Position numbers and translations under genes: made by a program
Assembly: GCA_945906305.1 (NCBI GenBank)
Contig: CAMDQT010000024.1
Coordinates: 1-49,384 of the forward strand
Source of the DNA: Ferrithrix thermotolerans DSM 19514
Lineage (GTDB): Bacteria > Actinomycetota > Acidimicrobiia > Acidimicrobiales > CAIXPF01
Direction: 5' to 3'
Length of the DNA: 49,384 nt
The notes under the pieces: generated by a model
What the model saw: the letters and a program-made list of their open reading frames with translations, nothing else
What the model was told of the DNA's origin: nothing
Database searches by the model: none
Shown here: piece after piece, positions 27,501 through 34,344 of the stretch
How the letters are laid out: the number at the start of each line of letters is the position of its first letter
How positions within the stretch are numbered: the stretch's first letter is position 1

Positions 27501-28077
27501 GCCGAACCTCCCCCGAGGCGGCGTCGAAGCGGATCAGCTCGCCGAGGCTGGCATCGTAGGCCCACAGCCGACCGCCCCGGTCCACGACGGCGGAGATCGG
27601 TTGCTGGGCGCTGACCGCCGTCTCATAGCGGGTAGAGAGTGTGGTCGAATCGAGCGCAACCAAGCGTCCTTGCGCCGTGTCAACGGCGAAGGCCGCGTCA
27701 TCGTTGCCGACCAAGAACAATTCCGAGCCAGGGCTAGTTAGGTCACGCCGGGCGTGAAAGTTGTGGGTGGCGCCGTCGATCCGGCCCACTGTTCCCGTTG
27801 AACGGTTCAGAACCACCGCGTTGCTGCCCATCTGAGCAATGGCGAGTTGCTGCTGGGGATCGGCCACGGTTACCACCCCAGTCACGTCCCTCGACAGCGC
27901 GTTGGCCTGCACCACTACCCCCGAGGGCGGATCGATCAACCACACGGAGCCTCGGGTGGTGGCCACATCGTTCACCACCGTGCCCGCGGTGCGGAGACCG
28001 ACGGCCAGCACCGATCCCACCACCAGTGCCAGCAGGGCGCGTAGCAGCCAAATGCGCATGATCTTCCGGGATGGCAA
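24514..28077 (-). CDS. Membrane-anchored beta-propeller plus eight-PKD-repeat surface protein
   Basis: An 1187-residue protein. A basic N-terminus and hydrophobic helix (about 10-30) form a signal anchor. Residues about 35-380 hold repeats such as GSVWLIDPPSGVVV and GRLWAYDASLGELIRFDAASGEVRR, typical of YncE/Vgb-like beta-propellers. A Gly/Ser/Asp linker (about 385-455) precedes eight PKD-like domains spaced about 85-95 residues; five have the full FGDG motif (near 593, 682, 767, 857, 941), the first and last two are divergent. There is no C-terminal sorting signal. The start is TTG at 28077, with GGAGG seven bases upstream; ATG 28059 is the alternative. It faces the MoxR-DUF58-TgpA operon and overlaps its end by 14 bp. 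Probably an extracellular scaffold or adhesin. Confidence 0.88.
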   Translation of the reverse strand: MPSRKIMRIWLLRALLALVVGSVLAVGLRTAGTVVNDVATTRGSVWLIDPPSGVVVQANALSRDVTGVVTVADPQQQLAIAQMGSNAVVLNRSTGTVGRIDGATHNFHARRDLTSPGSELFLVGNDDAAFAVDTAQGRLVALDSTTLSTRYETAVSAQQPISAVVDRGGRLWAYDASLGELIRFDAASGEVRRTQISEPASTGGLALVADRPVLVDSHGGAVVRLGDDGEPGEELCHQNRVLSGRLEVAGSLAGEHHQLAYTLVADTGELLTADLQRHRCAKLALSEDRQGAADSFGSPVVRGGQLFVPVFNRSQVLVVNGVDNRIERTVDLRFAVPVGHRFELLVTNGHLWFNDLEGSKAGVLSAAGVTVVVDKQELDSVSGVNPGGEGEEYVDGSDPDDRQAATSASRFGDGTRIGSGEDQGSSAGSPSGRGPRVISVGPVPKPLPVSLLPIPSSSASSVDPVVAKFSYSLPGNATTTTDVSFVDTSTGPIERWEWTFGSPLGDMTTSADRALTRTLPVIGPWTVTLTVFSFAGQSDTTVPLTLFVRDPTQVMPPEANFSWDPPSPVVGEAVQLSDRSTSGRDTPILSWLWEFGDGAVSTMSTPEPHRYPLPGAYVLRLTVRNGVGTHSTEATLRVAEPAAVLHPDFSWTVDGVEGAPIAVGDVVSFIDRTAGGPTSWWWDFGDGAVGTAPSVLHVFGSTGEVTVRLSVGNAAGSTTLSRIIGVAPPFTAPQAKIAEPVDATVVELNRSVRFVSGTTGSQTSLVWDFGDGSPTDEGAFVQHVFRVPGTYVVRLTASNAVGATFDVVAVVVADELTPAPLLPSFGQSVGATALDPAIVGEPVRFVNTSIGDGDYAWSFGDGGVSSEREPSYTYQRTGVFSVTLTMSNGVRFEGVIGTVHVGPPPVDTVAAFNFLPVSPVVGQSVQFIDRSSGTPLGWSWDFGDGSPPSNGQSPPAHLYEEPGRYEVVLTVTDRNGRQSVATELVVIEALPRGAPEASFTAQSAGSEVLVAGHSISFSDTTPSPYPLNPPVFYFAETPVSGPAGSRGVQHVFDVAGSYTVTMVVCWQDDPSNCAVAQREIVIAPQVASVEAAFSASGEAVVAGTSPVALMVNQPVTITDCSTGGATSWLWTIGTDIATTPDVTVTPASVGALTVTLTVSNEMGSSTLTLEFDVVDVVVVEDLRLNDA

Positions 28078-28129
28078 CCGCCCACCTCCCTGGCCAAGTT
28101 GATCGACCCGGGACCCGCCGTCCCGTGCC

Positions 28130-28174
28130 CGGTCGGGTGCACCCGACCGTATGACCGGGGGACCGCATCGACAA
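28130..28174 (-). promoter_or_regulatory. Promoter and 20-bp palindromic operator of the PKD gene
   Basis: On the minus strand TTGTCG (28174-28169), 17 bp, TACGGT (28151-28146) make a plausible sigma-70-type promoter. A perfect 20-bp palindrome with half-site CGGTCGGGTG occupies 28130-28149 and overlaps the -10 and the predicted transcription start. This is where a repressor would block initiation. The remaining leader to the TTG start is about 62 nt. Confidence 0.55.
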
Positions 28175-28289
28175 CGTCGAACCGTCCGATCGGCGCGAGC
28201 TTACGACGACGACGTGCTGCGACTCATCCCGGCGGTGGTTTCGTCATCAAAGCTTTGTGTGATCGTCGCTCCGACCCGAAGCGAAGGCC

Positions 28290-29756
28290 TCAGCTCAGCT
28301 CGGCCACGGCGCGATCGACCACAATCGAACGTCCCACCGCCTCCTCCGCGACCAGGCTGGCCATCGTCGCCGGATCGGTGCTACGAGCGAAGGTACGCGC
28401 GCCCTGTGCGGTCAACGCGGCGATGAGCGCAACCGTTGGCCCGTTGTGATCGTGCATGACTGTGTAGCCCTCGATAGTCGCCGGTCCGACGTGATCGCCA
28501 GTGACCTCCCGGGTCGGTGCCCGGTCGACCTCGGACTGCACATCCTCATGACGGAACCCGCCCGTTGGCGGCTCGGTGCTGTACAGGCCCATGGCGTGCT
28601 TGGTCACGTACCCGCCGTTCGCACTGCACAGACCGAGTTCGCCGGGGTGGCGGCGCAGCACCTGGGCCATGGAAGCGATCGAGTGCATCACGTAGTTGTT
28701 CAGTGGCCCGCCAGCGAAGGGCAGCCCGCCCGTCACCGTCAGCTGCCGATCCTCGGACAGGCCTAGCTCGGCCGCGGCGATCTGCACCGCGGAGGGGAAA
28801 CACGAATAGAGGTCGGCGTGGGCCACGTCACCAATTCCCACCCCGGCCAAGGACAAACAGCGCGCCCCTGCAGTGCGAATTGCGGGGGAGGAGTAGTAGT
28901 TGTCCCGGTTCGATATGAGGTAGGTGTCGTGGGCATCAGTTCCCGACCACGGAAACACCCAACGATCCCGGCTGATACCGAGGGCCTGCGCGGTGGCCAC
29001 CGAGCACAGGATCACCGCCGCTGCTTGGTCGAGGTCCCAATTGCTGTTCATCGACTTCGTATAGGGGTAGCCCACCAAGCGGTTGTCAGGGCTCGGGCTA
29101 GCAATCTGCTCCGCGGTCATCGGCCGTCGGATCCAGGCGTAGGGGTTGTCCACCGCAACCGCGTTGAAGCGGGACCACAACGCCGACACCCGCTCGAGGT
29201 GGCCGGCGACGCTTTCGCCGCGGTGGTGGCGGATGGCGGTCTCGAACATCGGGTAGACGTTGATAGGCGCCTCGAACCCGCGCTCCATCTCCAACCGGGA
29301 GCTCATGGTGACATCCGCGCCGATGGTCTCCGCGGGCGATGCCGCCGCATCGCTGGTGTAGGGAATGATCGCGCCCGCGCGCTTGGCCCGCCGACGGCTG
29401 TAAATGCCTTCGGCCCCAACGAGCACCACGACATCGAGTCGACCAGCTTCGATGTCGAGTGCGGACTGGTTGACCAGCGATTGGGGGGTATTGCCGCCGT
29501 CGTAGCTAAGCAGGGTCTGGCGGGCGGAAGAACCGATCCGGTCCGCCACGAGTCGGCCTGGATCGCGATAGGGCCAGGCGCCTTTCACCACCCGGACAGA
29601 ATCGACCTGGCGTAGCAGGTCGCGCGTTCCGGCATCGTCCGCGGCGCGCTGCACCGCCTCGACCATCATCGCCACGGGCTCGAGGGCGACGGCGGCATCC
29701 GCTGTCTTCTGCACGAACTGGCCAGCTCCAACCAGCACCACGGCACGCGGGTTCAT
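28290..29756 (-). CDS. Thiolase-superfamily protein lacking the nucleophilic Cys
   Basis: A 488-residue protein of the group usually annotated as acetyl-CoA acetyltransferase in actinobacteria (similar in plan to mycobacterial Rv1867, from memory). The thiolase core is visible in HADLYSCFPSAVQIAAAELG and GGLPFAGGPLNNYVMHSI, and the second-site Cys in LCSANGG is kept. The region that should hold the acylated Cys reads YDGGNTPQSLVNQSA (about 85-99) and contains none. The C-terminal 75 residues (ATIEGYTVMHDHNGPTVALIAAL) form an extra beta domain. It may bind acyl-CoA without classical thiolysis. The ATG has GAGGA five bases upstream. Divergent from the acyl-CoA mutase gene. Confidence 0.85.
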   Translation of the reverse strand: MNPRAVVLVGAGQFVQKTADAAVALEPVAMMVEAVQRAADDAGTRDLLRQVDSVRVVKGAWPYRDPGRLVADRIGSSARQTLLSYDGGNTPQSLVNQSALDIEAGRLDVVVLVGAEGIYSRRRAKRAGAIIPYTSDAAASPAETIGADVTMSSRLEMERGFEAPINVYPMFETAIRHHRGESVAGHLERVSALWSRFNAVAVDNPYAWIRRPMTAEQIASPSPDNRLVGYPYTKSMNSNWDLDQAAAVILCSVATAQALGISRDRWVFPWSGTDAHDTYLISNRDNYYSSPAIRTAGARCLSLAGVGIGDVAHADLYSCFPSAVQIAAAELGLSEDRQLTVTGGLPFAGGPLNNYVMHSIASMAQVLRRHPGELGLCSANGGYVTKHAMGLYSTEPPTGGFRHEDVQSEVDRAPTREVTGDHVGPATIEGYTVMHDHNGPTVALIAALTAQGARTFARSTDPATMASLVAEEAVGRSIVVDRAVAELS

Positions 29757-29944
29757 AGATGTCCTCGTTTCATTGGATCATTGTCGTTGATGTCGGCGTA
29801 CGTCGCCGCGCTGAGCACCACCGGCCGGTTGGCGGGCCGGCACCCCAGTGGAGCGCACACCTTGCGCATCGTGCCACGCCGGGCTCATCTCCGGAGCCCG
29901 AATCGCCGTTACCCTCTGAGGCTGCCCAGTCCTACACTGCGTGC
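29757..29944. promoter_or_regulatory. Divergent control region with three inverted repeats
   Basis: Between the thiolase-like and mutase genes lie CGGCG-TACGT-CGCCG (29794-29808), the palindrome ACCGGCCGGT (29820-29829) and CGGGCTC-N7-GAGCCCG (29880-29900). The last is about 32 bp before the mutase -10 box. Any could be an operator for a shared regulator; none is proven. Confidence 0.35.
29933..29938 (+). promoter_or_regulatory. -10 box TACACT, leaderless acyl-CoA mutase
   Basis: TACACT ends six bases before the ATG at 29945 and no Shine-Dalgarno sequence is present. This rejects the longer frame beginning at 29759. Confidence 0.5.
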
Positions 29945-31573
29945 ATGAGCCGATACCAGTGGCAAGAGGCGTTCGACCAGGCACCAAAGCGCGACGTCCG
30001 CTTCGAGACGATGTCGGGCATCCCGCTTGATGCAGTGTACGGACCCCACGATGGCCAGCATCCCGGCCAATTCCCTTACACCCGTGGCGTGCACGCATCG
30101 ATGTATCGGTCGCGGCTGTGGACCATGCGCATGTTCGCCGGGTTCGGAACTCCAAGCGACACCAACGAGCGCTTCAAGGCCATCCTCGCCGCCGGAGGAG
30201 ATGGTCTGTCGACCGCGTTCGACCTGCCCACCCTCATGGGTCGCGATTCTGACGACCCCCACGCCGAGGGTGAGGTCGGTCGCTGTGGGGTAGCGGTGGA
30301 CACCTTGGCGGACATGGAAGATCTGTACTCCGGAATCGACGTAGGCAACTACACCACCTCGATGACCATCAATTCGCCCGCAGCAGTCATCTTCGCCATG
30401 TACATCGCCGCCGCCGAAAAGCGTGGCATCGGACGCGCCAAGTTGGGCGGAACGCTACAGAACGACATCCTCAAGGAGTACCAAGCTCAAAAGGAGTTCG
30501 TGTTCCCGCCCCGGCAGTCCATGCGGCTGGTGCGCGACACCATCACCTTCAGCGCGGCCGAGATGCCCCGGTGGAACTCGGTTTCCATTTCGGGCTACCA
30601 CATCCGCGAGGCCGGTTCCACCGCCGCCCAGGAGTTGGCGTTCACCCTTGGAAACGGCTTTGCCTACGTCGAGTTGGCGCAAGCGGCAGGGCTGGCCGTG
30701 GATGAGTTCGCCCCTCGTCTCAGCTTCTTCTTCAACGCCCACATCGACTTCTTCGAGGAAATCGCCAAGTACCGAGCGGCCCGGCGGATCTGGGCCCGCT
30801 GGATGAAGGATCGTTACGGGGCGACCAACGAGAAGTCGATGATGGTCCGTTTCCACACCCAGACGGCAGGGGTTTCGCTCACTGCACAACAGCCCGAAAT
30901 CAACATCGCCCGTACCGCCATCGAGGCCCTCGCTGGCGTGCTCGGTGGCACCCAGTCGCTGCACACCAACTCTTTCGATGAAGCGCTCGCCCTGCCCACC
31001 GAGAAGGCGGCCCGGATCGCACTGCGCACCCAGCAGATACTCGCCTACGAGACCGGCGCAACCAATGTCGCTGACCCGCTCGGTGGGTCGTGGTATGTCG
31101 AAGCTTTGACCGACGAGATCGAACGACAGGCCGAGGAGATCTTCGCCAAAGTCGACGAGTTCGGCAATGGCTCGATGCTCGAGGGGGCCTATGTCGGTAT
31201 CGACAACGGCTATTACCAAAGTGAAATCGCCGACGCGTCGTACCATTTCGAGAAGCTGATCAACCGCGGCGAACGCATCGTCGTCGGCGTCAACGCCTTC
31301 ACCGAGGGCAACGCCGAGGCGCAGCCCGAACTCCTGCAGATCACCAACGAGCAAGAGATGATGCAGGTGAAGCGGCTGCAGGCGGTCAAGGCAGACCGCA
31401 ATGCCGACGCCGTGCACCAATGCCTGGCCGAACTGAAGGTGGCCGCGGTCGACAACGAGCGCAACCTCATGCCCACCTTGATCGAAGCCGTCAGCACCTA
31501 CGCGACCGAGGGCGAGATCATGCACGCCCTCGCCGATGTCTTCGGTCGCTACGTGGAACGCCCGGTCCTCTGA
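29945..31573 (+). CDS. B12-dependent acyl-CoA mutase, large (catalytic) subunit
   Basis: A 542-residue catalytic subunit of the methylmalonyl-CoA mutase family, containing only the TIM-barrel substrate domain: [62 protein letters not shown] and [22 protein letters not shown]. There is no C-terminal DxHxxG cobalamin-binding domain, so a separate small subunit is needed; none is in the window. At the position of methylmalonyl-CoA mutase Tyr89 (RQYAGF) this protein has Phe (RMFAGF), as in isobutyryl-CoA-type mutases. It may rearrange isobutyryl/butyryl-CoA or another branched acyl-CoA rather than methylmalonyl-CoA. Divergent from the thiolase-like gene. Confidence 0.92.
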   Translation: MSRYQWQEAFDQAPKRDVRFETMSGIPLDAVYGPHDGQHPGQFPYTRGVHASMYRSRLWTMRMFAGFGTPSDTNERFKAILAAGGDGLSTAFDLPTLMGRDSDDPHAEGEVGRCGVAVDTLADMEDLYSGIDVGNYTTSMTINSPAAVIFAMYIAAAEKRGIGRAKLGGTLQNDILKEYQAQKEFVFPPRQSMRLVRDTITFSAAEMPRWNSVSISGYHIREAGSTAAQELAFTLGNGFAYVELAQAAGLAVDEFAPRLSFFFNAHIDFFEEIAKYRAARRIWARWMKDRYGATNEKSMMVRFHTQTAGVSLTAQQPEINIARTAIEALAGVLGGTQSLHTNSFDEALALPTEKAARIALRTQQILAYETGATNVADPLGGSWYVEALTDEIERQAEEIFAKVDEFGNGSMLEGAYVGIDNGYYQSEIADASYHFEKLINRGERIVVGVNAFTEGNAEAQPELLQITNEQEMMQVKRLQAVKADRNADAVHQCLAELKVAAVDNERNLMPTLIEAVSTYATEGEIMHALADVFGRYVERPVL

Positions 31574-31581
31574 TTGGGTAA

Positions 31582-31608
31582 CGCCAACGGCTGCTCGGGC
31601 CGTTGGCG
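31582..31608 (+). terminator. Terminator after the mutase gene
   Basis: CGCCAACGGC-N7-GCCGTTGGCG is a perfect 10-bp stem beginning eight bases after the stop codon and followed by GTTTCC. It sits between convergent genes and may also serve the membrane-protein gene on the other strand. Confidence 0.75.
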
Positions 31609-31615
31609 GTTTCCG

Positions 31616-32107
31616 TCAACCGGTTTCACCCGGTCGGTCACGATCCGCTGCAGCCTGCTGGTCAGTGGCTTCGGGGAGCCGATTGCTCACTATGACGGTC
31701 CACAGCGCCCCGGCCAGCACCAACGCACCACTGACCAGAACCAGTTTCGCCGGCCACCCAACTCCGCCATCGAAGAGCACCACACCGCAGCCCAACGCAA
31801 CCACCAAGGCCAACGGCGTCAGGGCCAGTCGCTCCATCGCCAGCAACGTGGCCGGGCTCAGATCGGCCGAATCCGCGGCGTCGCCGGCACGTACTGCTGT
31901 ACCCACCAGACCAGCGCCGACAGCCAGGAAGAACAGCCCCACCCCGAGCTGGAATAGGTTCGGCAACCGGTGCAGGAGCAGAGCAACAAACCCCACCAAT
32001 GCGGCTAACCACCCCGACACGAGCAGGACTATGCGCTCGGTCTGGGCGATCCCGTTCGACCCTAAGCTGCGCTTCGGGCTGTTCAGCTGGGGCGCCACCC
32101 CAGCCAC
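31616..32107 (-). CDS. Small four-helix membrane protein
   Basis: A 163-residue protein with four predicted transmembrane helices (about 27-45, 50-71, 94-112 and 118-141) and short polar ends. The sequence QTERIVLLVSGWLAALVGFV opens the first helix. I do not recognise a family. It ends eight bases from the mutase terminator and starts 45 bp from the end of the Tat-exported protein gene on the same strand, so both may be co-transcribed. Support comes from the alternating hydrophobic pattern and lack of any competing frame. Confidence 0.6.
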   Translation of the reverse strand: MAGVAPQLNSPKRSLGSNGIAQTERIVLLVSGWLAALVGFVALLLHRLPNLFQLGVGLFFLAVGAGLVGTAVRAGDAADSADLSPATLLAMERLALTPLALVVALGCGVVLFDGGVGWPAKLVLVSGALVLAGALWTVIVSNRLPEATDQQAAADRDRPGETG

Positions 32108-32152
32108 GTTAGTGCTGTCCGCTCCGACGCTCGTGCCAAGCCCGGCGGGAAC

Positions 32153-33328
32153 TCAGGCGTAGAAACCGAACACGTCGATAATGACGTCCGTGCCCGAGTT
32201 CGGCGGACCGCCGGTGGTGACCTTCACTTTCCGATCGCCACTCACGGCCGAGGTCACGCTGTTCGCAACGGTCTGCCCGTCGGTGTACCAGTTCAAGTTT
32301 GACGTCTCGGGTGCAGTGGCCAGTGACCCCGAGTACACCTGCACATAGCCACCACTGATGGTGTTCGTTGCCGTCACGTTGAGCAACACCCCCACCGATC
32401 CGGCCGGAATCGTCCCGGCTGCTACGACCAAAGAAACCAAGCGGGTCGTACCGAAGGTGAACGGCCCGTCCACCAGACGACTGTCATAAGCCCGGTATGG
32501 GGTCGGGCGGATGGTCAAGCCCACTTCCGACAGCCGGCTCCAACGCGACGCTGCGGCGACGCCAGCAAGTTTGCAGTACCAAATGTGGGCGTCCGCGGTG
32601 CGTAACACATCGCCCACCTGCCAGGTGCCCGAGTGCGGGGGCATCACCGAAGGGGCCGACGCACCGGACCGCAGGCGCAAGGTCGGACCGGCCAGGCTCC
32701 TCGCCACCAACGCGGCCCCGTCACCAGATTCAGCCCGCGCCTCCACACCGGTGCCTCCAGCCACCGAGCTGTAGCCGAATATCCCCGTCGTGGGCAGGAA
32801 GGACGCACCACCGGTTGCCGCACCGGCCAACGCGGCCTTCTCGAAAGGGTTTTCGCCCGCAGAAATCTCGGTGCCCGCTTCAAAGAGGAAACCCGGGCCA
32901 GCCGCCCCCCCGCTATAGCGCGCCCAGGCGGGGTTGGGGCTGACGGTAGGAGACCCCGGCAACGCCGCGGCCGGGGTACTCGAAGCCCCTACGGCGACCA
33001 GACCGGCGGCCGTACCGGCCGCGACCATTCCCGCCCGACCGAGCAAGGCCCGCCGCGTCGGGCGATAGTCCTCGAACACGACGCTGGACGCTTCGGGTGT
33101 CGACACCAGCCGATCGAGCGGTTCGAGAACACCATCAGCCGACCTCGCAGCCGCCACGTCATCTGCCCCGGGATCGACATCTGCCGCGGGAGGTATCACC
33201 AGGGCACGCAAGACCGCCAACTCGTCCTGCAATGCGCTCAGCGAAGCCTCGAGGGCCTCGATGCGGGCGGGCGAGACGAGCGACGAAGACGGCTCATGAG
33301 GCCTCTCCGGACGAGTTTCCTGGGCCAT
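32153..33328 (-). CDS. Tat-exported protein with long cytoplasmic N-terminal extension
   Basis: A 391-residue protein. AGGAGA eight bases before the ATG supports the long form. Residues 1-88 are polar with a short coiled-coil (ARIEALEASLSALQDELAVL). A twin-arginine signal follows (RPTRRALLGRAG, Arg92-93), a hydrophobic run and a probable cleavage site near PAAA at 119-122. The C-terminal 130 residues (YDSRLVDGPFTFG ... GVLLNVTATNTISGGYVQVY ... TDVIIDVFGFYA) match a beta-rich domain that I recall as common at the ends of secreted actinobacterial proteins, including cell-wall hydrolases. No catalytic domain is present. Function unknown; surface attachment or glycan binding is possible. Confidence 0.82.
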   Translation of the reverse strand: MAQETRPERPHEPSSSLVSPARIEALEASLSALQDELAVLRALVIPPAADVDPGADDVAAARSADGVLEPLDRLVSTPEASSVVFEDYRPTRRALLGRAGMVAAGTAAGLVAVGASSTPAAALPGSPTVSPNPAWARYSGGAAGPGFLFEAGTEISAGENPFEKAALAGAATGGASFLPTTGIFGYSSVAGGTGVEARAESGDGAALVARSLAGPTLRLRSGASAPSVMPPHSGTWQVGDVLRTADAHIWYCKLAGVAAASRWSRLSEVGLTIRPTPYRAYDSRLVDGPFTFGTTRLVSLVVAAGTIPAGSVGVLLNVTATNTISGGYVQVYSGSLATAPETSNLNWYTDGQTVANSVTSAVSGDRKVKVTTGGPPNSGTDVIIDVFGFYA

Positions 33329-33581
33329 CGGTAGATCTCCTGCACGCTCGCAGGCCGGCCACGACGGGGCTGCTCATGACCATGCCTGAGCCTTGAGACT
33401 AGAGCGGTTCTGGGCTATGCGCCGGTCACGGGCGACCCTTTGCCGGTCGAGGTGGTTGGGCCATCCCCCGATGACGGGCGAGGGTCGCGCTAGGGTTCCC
33501 TTAGGCGGAGCCGACTCTGCCGGAAGCGCGCCCTTTGCACGGTCCGCTCTCGTCGAGAACTCAACGAGGTTGGTGACAGCA

Positions 33582-33737
33582 ATGGTGCAGAAGATCGGCG
33601 TATTCATCCTGGTGACGTTCGCCATCATCGCCTTAGTACGCGAGCCCGATGCAGTAGCGGCGTTTATCAATGCCATCGGCAGCGCCCTGCAAACGATTCT
33701 CGCCACCTTGGCTCAGCTCTTCCAATCAGTGCAGTAG
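33582..33737 (+). CDS. 51-residue single-span membrane peptide
   Basis: A short gene starting at ATG 33582 (the frame extends upstream to 33393 but that part is low quality). The product MVQKIGVFILVTFAIIALVR begins with a transmembrane helix, followed by an amphipathic segment (AAFINAIGSALQTILATLAQ). It ends 11 bp before the bPH2 gene on the same strand, which suggests joint function. GAGG lies 12 bases upstream of the ATG. No family recognised. Confidence 0.6.
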   Translation: MVQKIGVFILVTFAIIALVREPDAVAAFINAIGSALQTILATLAQLFQSVQ

Positions 33738-33748
33738 CGACCCGCGCC

Positions 33749-34321
33749 ATGGCTGACACCCGGCCCGTTACCACGCGCTTGCAGAGTCGCTTCGGACTGC
33801 TGAAACGGCTGTCGAACAAGTACATCGTCTGGGATCCGACGGCGCTGCTGGTACCGGCCCGACCCGACCTCGGACGACCAGCCGAACAACTCGTCTACTC
33901 CGAACGCCGTCACATCATCGCCCTGTTCCTCGATGCCTGGCCAGAAATGCTGACCTGCTCGATCGGGCCGTTCGTCGTGGCCCGAATCGAATCCAGTCAG
34001 ATTCAGACGCTGCTCGCAGTGGTGATCTTCGCGGTCCAGCTGCGTCTGCTGTGGAAGCTCGTGGAGTGGGCCATCGGCCGGATCATGATCACCGATCGTC
34101 GGCTCATCGAGTTCGGGGGCTTCCTGCGGCGCAGCGGAGGCAGTATTCCCCTCACCAAGTTGACCGACCTTTCCTATCAACAGAGCCTGCCTGGTCTGCT
34201 CTTCGACTACGGCATGGTCCATGTCGAGTCGGCGGGGCAGGATCAGGGCCTGTCGCGCATCAAGTACTTGCGCTACCCGGTGTCCTTTCAGCAGGAATTG
34301 GTGGCCCGAGCGGTCCAGTAG
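33749..34321 (+). CDS. bPH2 (bacterial pleckstrin-homology) membrane protein
   Basis: A 190-residue protein with a soluble N-terminus (about 1-65), a hydrophobic region about 66-110 ([28 protein letters not shown]), then a PH-like domain: [35 protein letters not shown] followed by [14 protein letters not shown]. The ITDRRLIE...GFLRR...IPL.KLTD pattern is characteristic of DUF304/bPH2 proteins. These are membrane-associated and of unknown biochemical role. It follows the 51-residue peptide and precedes an acyl-CoA synthetase with its own leaderless promoter. Confidence 0.85.
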   Translation: MADTRPVTTRLQSRFGLLKRLSNKYIVWDPTALLVPARPDLGRPAEQLVYSERRHIIALFLDAWPEMLTCSIGPFVVARIESSQIQTLLAVVIFAVQLRLLWKLVEWAIGRIMITDRRLIEFGGFLRRSGGSIPLTKLTDLSYQQSLPGLLFDYGMVHVESAGQDQGLSRIKYLRYPVSFQQELVARAVQ

Positions 34322-34332
34322 CGGACCAGGAC

Positions 34333-34338
34333 TACGAT
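34333..34338 (+). promoter_or_regulatory. -10 box TACGAT, leaderless acyl-CoA synthetase
   Basis: TACGAT ends six bases before the ATG at 34345 with CCGGCG between. It fixes the start inside a longer open frame. Confidence 0.5.
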
Positions 34339-34344
34339 CCGGCG

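Noticed and set aside
24514-28077. Tandem PKD repeats as a DNA repeat array or CRISPR-like structure
   Set aside because: The repetition is at protein level only, with about 85-95-residue periods and divergent codons; no short direct repeats with spacers anywhere in the window.
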